Source of the DNA: an uncultured Mycoplasmatota bacterium
Lineage (GTDB): Bacteria; Bacillota_I; Bacilli_A; RF39; UBA660
NCBI GenBank assembly: GCA_947296775.1
Contig: CAMYRF010000028.1
Span: forward strand, 1-8,079
Direction of reading: 5' to 3'
DNA length: 8,079 nucleotides
The translations under genes were made by a program, and so were the position numbers. How positions within the stretch are numbered: position 1 is the stretch's first letter; every line of letters begins with the position of its first letter. The notes beneath the pieces are model-generated. The model made no database searches and was not told the DNA's origin. It worked only from the letters and a program-made list of their open reading frames with translations. Positions 5,275-8,079 of this stretch are shown here, one piece after another.

Positions 5275-7089
5275 ATGAATAAAAGAAATATTGCAATTAT
5301 TGCTCACGTCGACCATGGTAAAACTACTTTGGTTGATAAATTATTACAAATGTCAGGAACTTTTAGAGATAATGAAGAAGTTGTAAACTGTGTAATGGAT
5401 TCTAATGCTATTGAAAGAGAACGTGGAATTACTATTTTAGCTAAAACTACTGCTATTGATTATAAAGGTGTTCGTATTAATATTTTAGATACTCCAGGCC
5501 ATGCTGATTTTGGTGGTGAAGTTGAAAGAATTATGAATATGGTTGATGGTGTTTTACTTGTTGTTGATGCTTATGAAGGTACTATGCCACAAACACGTTT
5601 TGTTCTTAAAAAGGCTTTAGAAGCTGGGGTTACTCCTATTGTTGTAGTTAATAAAGTTGATAAAGATTCAGCTCGTCCTAAGGAAGTTGTAGATGAAGTT
5701 TTAGATTTATTTATTGAACTTGATGCTAGTATAGAACAATTAGAATTCCCAGTTATTTATGCTTCTGGTCTTGCTGGAACTTCTAGTTTAGATCCTGATG
5801 TTAGTACTCAAAAAGAAACTATGGATCCGATTTTAGATACAGTTATTAATCATATTCCTGAACCTAAAGTTAGTGAAGAAGGTTCTTTACAATTCCAACC
5901 TGCATTACTTGATTATAATGATTTCGTTGGAAGAATGGGAATAGGTCTTGTTAAAAGAGGAACTATGAAACTTAATAGTGCTGTATCTTGTGTAAGACTT
6001 GATGGTAGTATAAAACAATTTAGAGTTCAAAAGATATTTGGTTATTTAGGACTTAATAAGGTTGAACTTGAAGAAGCTCATGCAGGAGATATTGTAGCTA
6101 TTGCAGGTCTTCCTGATATTTCAGTAGGTGAAACTGTTTGTGAAGTTGGTAAGGAAGATGCTTTACCTAAACTTCGTATTGATGAACCTACTTTACAAAT
6201 GACTTTTGGTGTTAATACTAGTCCATTTAGCGGCAAGGAAGGTAAGTTTGTTACAGCTAGAAAAATTGAAGAACGTCTTATGAAAGAAACTGAAAGAGAT
6301 GTATCTTTAAAAGTTAGACAGGTTGATTCTGAATCTTGGATGGTTTCTGGTCGTGGTGAACTTCATTTATCTATTTTAATTGAAAATATGCGCCGTGAAG
6401 GATATGAATTACAAGTTTCTAAACCACAAATTATTACTAAGGAAATTGATGGAGTAATTTGCGAGCCTTACGAAGATGTTCAAATAGATGTTCCTGAGGA
6501 ATATGTTGGAAATGTAATTGAAATGCTTGGAACTCGTGGTGGAAATATGGAAAATATGGAAAACCGTGAACAACAAGTAAGACTTAATTATACTATTCCA
6601 TCACGAGGTTTAATTGGTTTTATGACTGATTTTATGACGCTTACTAAGGGTTATGGTATTATTAATCACACATTTAAGGAATATGCGCCTATGGCTTCAA
6701 ACGCAGTTGGTCAAAGAAAAAATGGTGTATTAGTATCTATGGAAAACGGAAAGGCTACTGCTTATGCTTTAGGTTCTTTAGAAGATCGTGGTATTATGTT
6801 TATTGAACCTGGCATGGAGGTTTATGAAGGTATGATTGTTGGCGAAGCTAACCAAGATAAGGACTTAGCTGTCAATGCGGTTAAGAGCAAGAATTTAACT
6901 AATACTCGTTCTGCTGGTAAGGATCATACTGTAGTTCTTAAACGACCTCGCGAAATGAGCTTGGAAGTTTGTTTAGATTATATTAACGATGATGAATTAG
7001 TTGAGGTTACACCTGAAAATTATCGTTTACGTAAGAAAATTTTAAATACTAATGAACGTAAAAAATTTGATTTAAGAAAAAATGGTTAA
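5275..7089 (+). CDS. typA: Ribosome-associated translational GTPase TypA/BipA
   Basis: The 604-residue product is within a few residues of the usual family length. The GTPase domain shows every motif: G1 AHVDHGKT (10-17), the effector segment IERERGIT (46-53, Thr53), G3 DTPGH (72-76, His76 being the catalytic position), G4 NKVD (126-129) and G5 SGLAG (164-168). Beta-barrel domain II (about 205-295), EF-G-like domains III and V (about 305-480) and the TypA-specific C-terminal domain (about 481-604, with RGLIGF near the boundary) follow. The enzyme binds the 70S ribosome like EF-G/LepA and helps ribosome assembly and translation under cold or other stress. Codons such as GGT, GCT, GTT and CGT are favoured more than in neighbouring genes, consistent with high expression. 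ATG 5275 lies 10 bases after AAGGGAG, a slightly long spacing. It has its own promoter and terminator, so it is likely a single-gene unit. Confidence 0.97.
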   Translation: MNKRNIAIIAHVDHGKTTLVDKLLQMSGTFRDNEEVVNCVMDSNAIERERGITILAKTTAIDYKGVRINILDTPGHADFGGEVERIMNMVDGVLLVVDAYEGTMPQTRFVLKKALEAGVTPIVVVNKVDKDSARPKEVVDEVLDLFIELDASIEQLEFPVIYASGLAGTSSLDPDVSTQKETMDPILDTVINHIPEPKVSEEGSLQFQPALLDYNDFVGRMGIGLVKRGTMKLNSAVSCVRLDGSIKQFRVQKIFGYLGLNKVELEEAHAGDIVAIAGLPDISVGETVCEVGKEDALPKLRIDEPTLQMTFGVNTSPFSGKEGKFVTARKIEERLMKETERDVSLKVRQVDSESWMVSGRGELHLSILIENMRREGYELQVSKPQIITKEIDGVICEPYEDVQIDVPEEYVGNVIEMLGTRGGNMENMENREQQVRLNYTIPSRGLIGFMTDFMTLTKGYGIINHTFKEYAPMASNAVGQRKNGVLVSMENGKATAYALGSLEDRGIMFIEPGMEVYEGMIVGEANQDKDLAVNAVKSKNLTNTRSAGKDHTVVLKRPREMSLEVCLDYINDDELVEVTPENYRLRKKILNTNERKKFDLRKNG

Positions 7090-7093
7090 TTAG

Positions 7094-7123
7094 AAAACTC
7101 CGATTTTGTTAGTCGGAGTTTTT
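7094..7123. terminator. Bidirectional terminator shared by typA and the lipoprotein gene
   Basis: A perfect 10-bp stem (7094-7103 with 7113-7122) encloses a 9-base loop. The plus-strand side ends in five T's, starting 4 bases after the typA stop codon. On the minus strand the stem encodes the last residues of the lipoprotein, and its TAA stop (7111-7109) falls within the loop. The minus-strand exit reads TTTTCTAATT, a weaker tail. Confidence 0.88.
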
Positions 7124-7786
7124 CATTTCATAATTTGTATCAAATTTTATTTTGCCATTTTTATATGTTGGTATTATGGAAATGTTATAATTGTATTCAT
7201 TACTGAAGGATATTCTGATATCTGGTTCATTATAATTTATACTTTTTCTAATGGCTATGTTTTGGTTACTTATTAGTTTTTCCTCATATAGTAAATCTAT
7301 ATCTTTATAGGTATTTTCTTTATATTCTATTTCATTTATTTTGAAGTTTTTGATTTGTCCTTTTATTTTTATAATAATGTAATTTGAAGTTTTATCTAAG
7401 CTTATGTTGATTTCATCATCATTTTTGTCGTAGTTTTTTTCATAGCTTATATTATAAAATTTTGTATCATAATATTTATTTTTTAGGCTATTTAGGTATT
7501 TTTCTATTTTTTCATTTTGGGCATATTTTCCATTTATACTTATGTATTTATCTGATACTTTATAGTAGTAAATATCTTTTTTTGTTTTTATTATTAATTT
7601 GTTTTCTAAATTTTTATTTTTATCATTTTTAAATTCTGTATTTAACAGTTTTTTGACGTTTTCATAGTCCTCTTTTTGAATTGTTATATCATTATATTTT
7701 ATTTCGGTTATTTTACCTTCTGGTTTTATGCTTTCTACACAACCTGTCAAGGTAAGAATTAATAAAATTAATAGTATTTTTTTCAT
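7109..7786 (-). CDS. Lipoprotein of unknown function
   Basis: The 225-residue product starts with a classic type II signal peptide: MKK, a hydrophobic run of Leu/Ile, and the lipobox LTGC with Cys16 as the lipidation site. Prolipoprotein diacylglyceryl transferase and signal peptidase II would process it and anchor it on the outer face of the membrane. The mature part is rich in Lys, Asn, Ile and Tyr, has no further Cys or transmembrane segment, and reads as alternating beta-like stretches. I recognise no domain. The start is ATG 7786 because GGTGA (7795-7791) lies 4 bases upstream. The in-frame ATG at 7810 precedes that site. It converges with typA and shares its terminator, but nothing links their functions. 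Its A/T-rich codon use is less optimised than that of typA, suggesting modest expression. Confidence 0.8.
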   Translation of the reverse strand: MKKILLILLILTLTGCVESIKPEGKITEIKYNDITIQKEDYENVKKLLNTEFKNDKNKNLENKLIIKTKKDIYYYKVSDKYISINGKYAQNEKIEKYLNSLKNKYYDTKFYNISYEKNYDKNDDEINISLDKTSNYIIIKIKGQIKNFKINEIEYKENTYKDIDLLYEEKLISNQNIAIRKSINYNEPDIRISFSNEYNYNISIIPTYKNGKIKFDTNYEMKNSD

Positions 7787-7801
7787 TTTATCACCGTTTT
7801 T

Positions 7802-7807
7802 ATTATG
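7802..7807 (-). promoter_or_regulatory. Possible -10 hexamer of the lipoprotein gene
   Basis: The minus strand reads CATAAT (five of six), followed after 6 bases by the GGTGA ribosome-binding site. The -35 position falls in the terminator stem of the upstream gene (AGTATT), which is a poor match. Read-through from the catalase gene is an alternative source of transcript. Confidence 0.35.
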
Positions 7808-7818
7808 CATTTTTAATC

Positions 7819-7843
7819 AAAAAAAATACTCTTTATGAGTATT
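7819..7843 (-). terminator. Terminator of the manganese-catalase-like gene
   Basis: On the minus strand AATACTC, loop ATAAA, GAGTATT forms a perfect 7-bp stem (7843-7837 with 7831-7825). A T-run of eight (plus A 7819-7826) overlaps and follows the right arm. The gene's stop codon TAA (7844-7842) overlaps the first bases of the stem. The loop sequence is the same as in the exchanger terminator. Confidence 0.85.
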
Positions 7844-8079
7844 AATTTTTTTCAGCTTCAATTTTATTTTTTAAATAGTAGTTACGAAGTTCTTTAAATC
7901 TTTGATAGTGTACGATTTCTCTTTCTCTTAGGAATGCTAGTGGTGCAAGAACATCTGGGTCATTTGTTAATTCCATTAGGTGTTCATAGGTTGCACGTGC
8001 TCTTTGTTCTGCCCCCATATTACTTTCAATGTTTGCGATGTAATCACCAGCAACTTTTATATAGGCCATATTAAATGGG
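7842..8079 (-). CDS. Manganese catalase / CotJC-like protein, C-terminal part (cut by window edge)
   Basis: The reading frame is open to the right edge, so only about the last 78 residues of a protein normally near 190-210 residues are present. The segment AYIKVAGD...GAEQRARATYEHL, then NDPDVLAPLAFLREREIVHYQRF, matches the end of the di-manganese catalase family, including CotJC. The Glu in 'AEQRAR' and the His in 'REIVHYQRF' correspond to family metal ligands, and the fold is a ferritin-like four-helix bundle. The enzyme dismutates hydrogen peroxide. In spore formers CotJC sits in the spore coat, but non-sporing Bacilli also carry such genes. An ATG at 8069 is internal: no ribosome-binding site precedes it, and upstream codons (Pro-Phe-Asn) continue the family pattern. 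Its own terminator follows directly. Confidence 0.82.
   Translation of the reverse strand, partial: PFNMAYIKVAGDYIANIESNMGAEQRARATYEHLMELTNDPDVLAPLAFLREREIVHYQRFKELRNYYLKNKIEAEKN

Noticed and set aside
7787..7810. Upstream ATG (7810) of the lipoprotein
   Set aside because: It would put eight polar residues before a canonical MKK signal peptide, and GGTGA lies between the two starts.
1..8079. TGA-to-Trp recoding (genetic code 4)
   Set aside because: Conserved proteins read through at full length with TGG for Trp, and no gene appears broken by in-frame TGA.
1..8079. CRISPR arrays, tRNA/rRNA genes, insertion sequences, integrase or phage genes
   Set aside because: I saw no regularly spaced repeats, no clover-leaf or rRNA-like sequence, and no transposase or recombinase motif in any frame.

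Overview
The window is AT-rich. It carries seven complete protein genes, one gene cut by the right edge, and no RNA gene that I can recognise. A/T-ending codons, Shine-Dalgarno sites complementary to AAAGGAGGTGAT, strict -10 hexamers, a lipoprotein, a secreted nuclease of the Gram-positive 'NRCH' type, TypA and a CotJC-like manganese catalase point to a low-GC Bacillota. It is probably a small-genome, gut-type Bacilli/Mollicutes-related lineage (RF39- or Erysipelotrichales-like). That placement is an inference from style, not a computed phylogeny. Tryptophan is always TGG and all stops are TAA or TAG, so the standard bacterial code fits.

Layout, left to right. (1) 1-992: a membrane-anchored DNA/RNA non-specific endonuclease on the minus strand with its terminator, then an intergenic region that diverges into the next gene. 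(2) 993-1742: a plus-strand predicted surface protein of the 'YRGxNPNNY...WRI' (DUF6273-like) type. Its reading frame runs through a strong terminator hairpin and overlaps the convergent gene. (3) 1697-2716: a minus-strand CaCA-family cation (Na+/Ca2+-type) exchanger. (4) 2717-2880: a compact divergent promoter region. (5) 2881-5188: a small AraC-type regulator followed by an ABC half-exporter, a plausible regulator/efflux pair. (6) 5275-7089: typA/bipA, the ribosome-associated GTPase. (7) 7109-7786: a minus-strand lipoprotein of unknown function that converges on typA and shares a bidirectional terminator with it. (8) 7842 to the edge: the C-terminal part of a manganese-catalase/CotJC-like protein, minus strand.

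The genes do not form one pathway. They look like short, mostly single-gene transcription units in a compact genome. The only functional pairing the context supports is regulator plus ABC exporter.

Two architectural themes stand out. First, most genes have a -10 hexamer only 6-8 bases before the Shine-Dalgarno, implying almost no 5' leader. Second, stop codons lie within a few bases of, or inside, terminator stems. The most interesting loci are the 993-1742 gene, whose terminator precedes its stop codon (a possible non-stop mRNA or recent stop-codon loss), and the AraC-type regulator, which has a coiled-coil tail where relatives often carry an effector domain and a strong internal ribosome-binding site before that tail.
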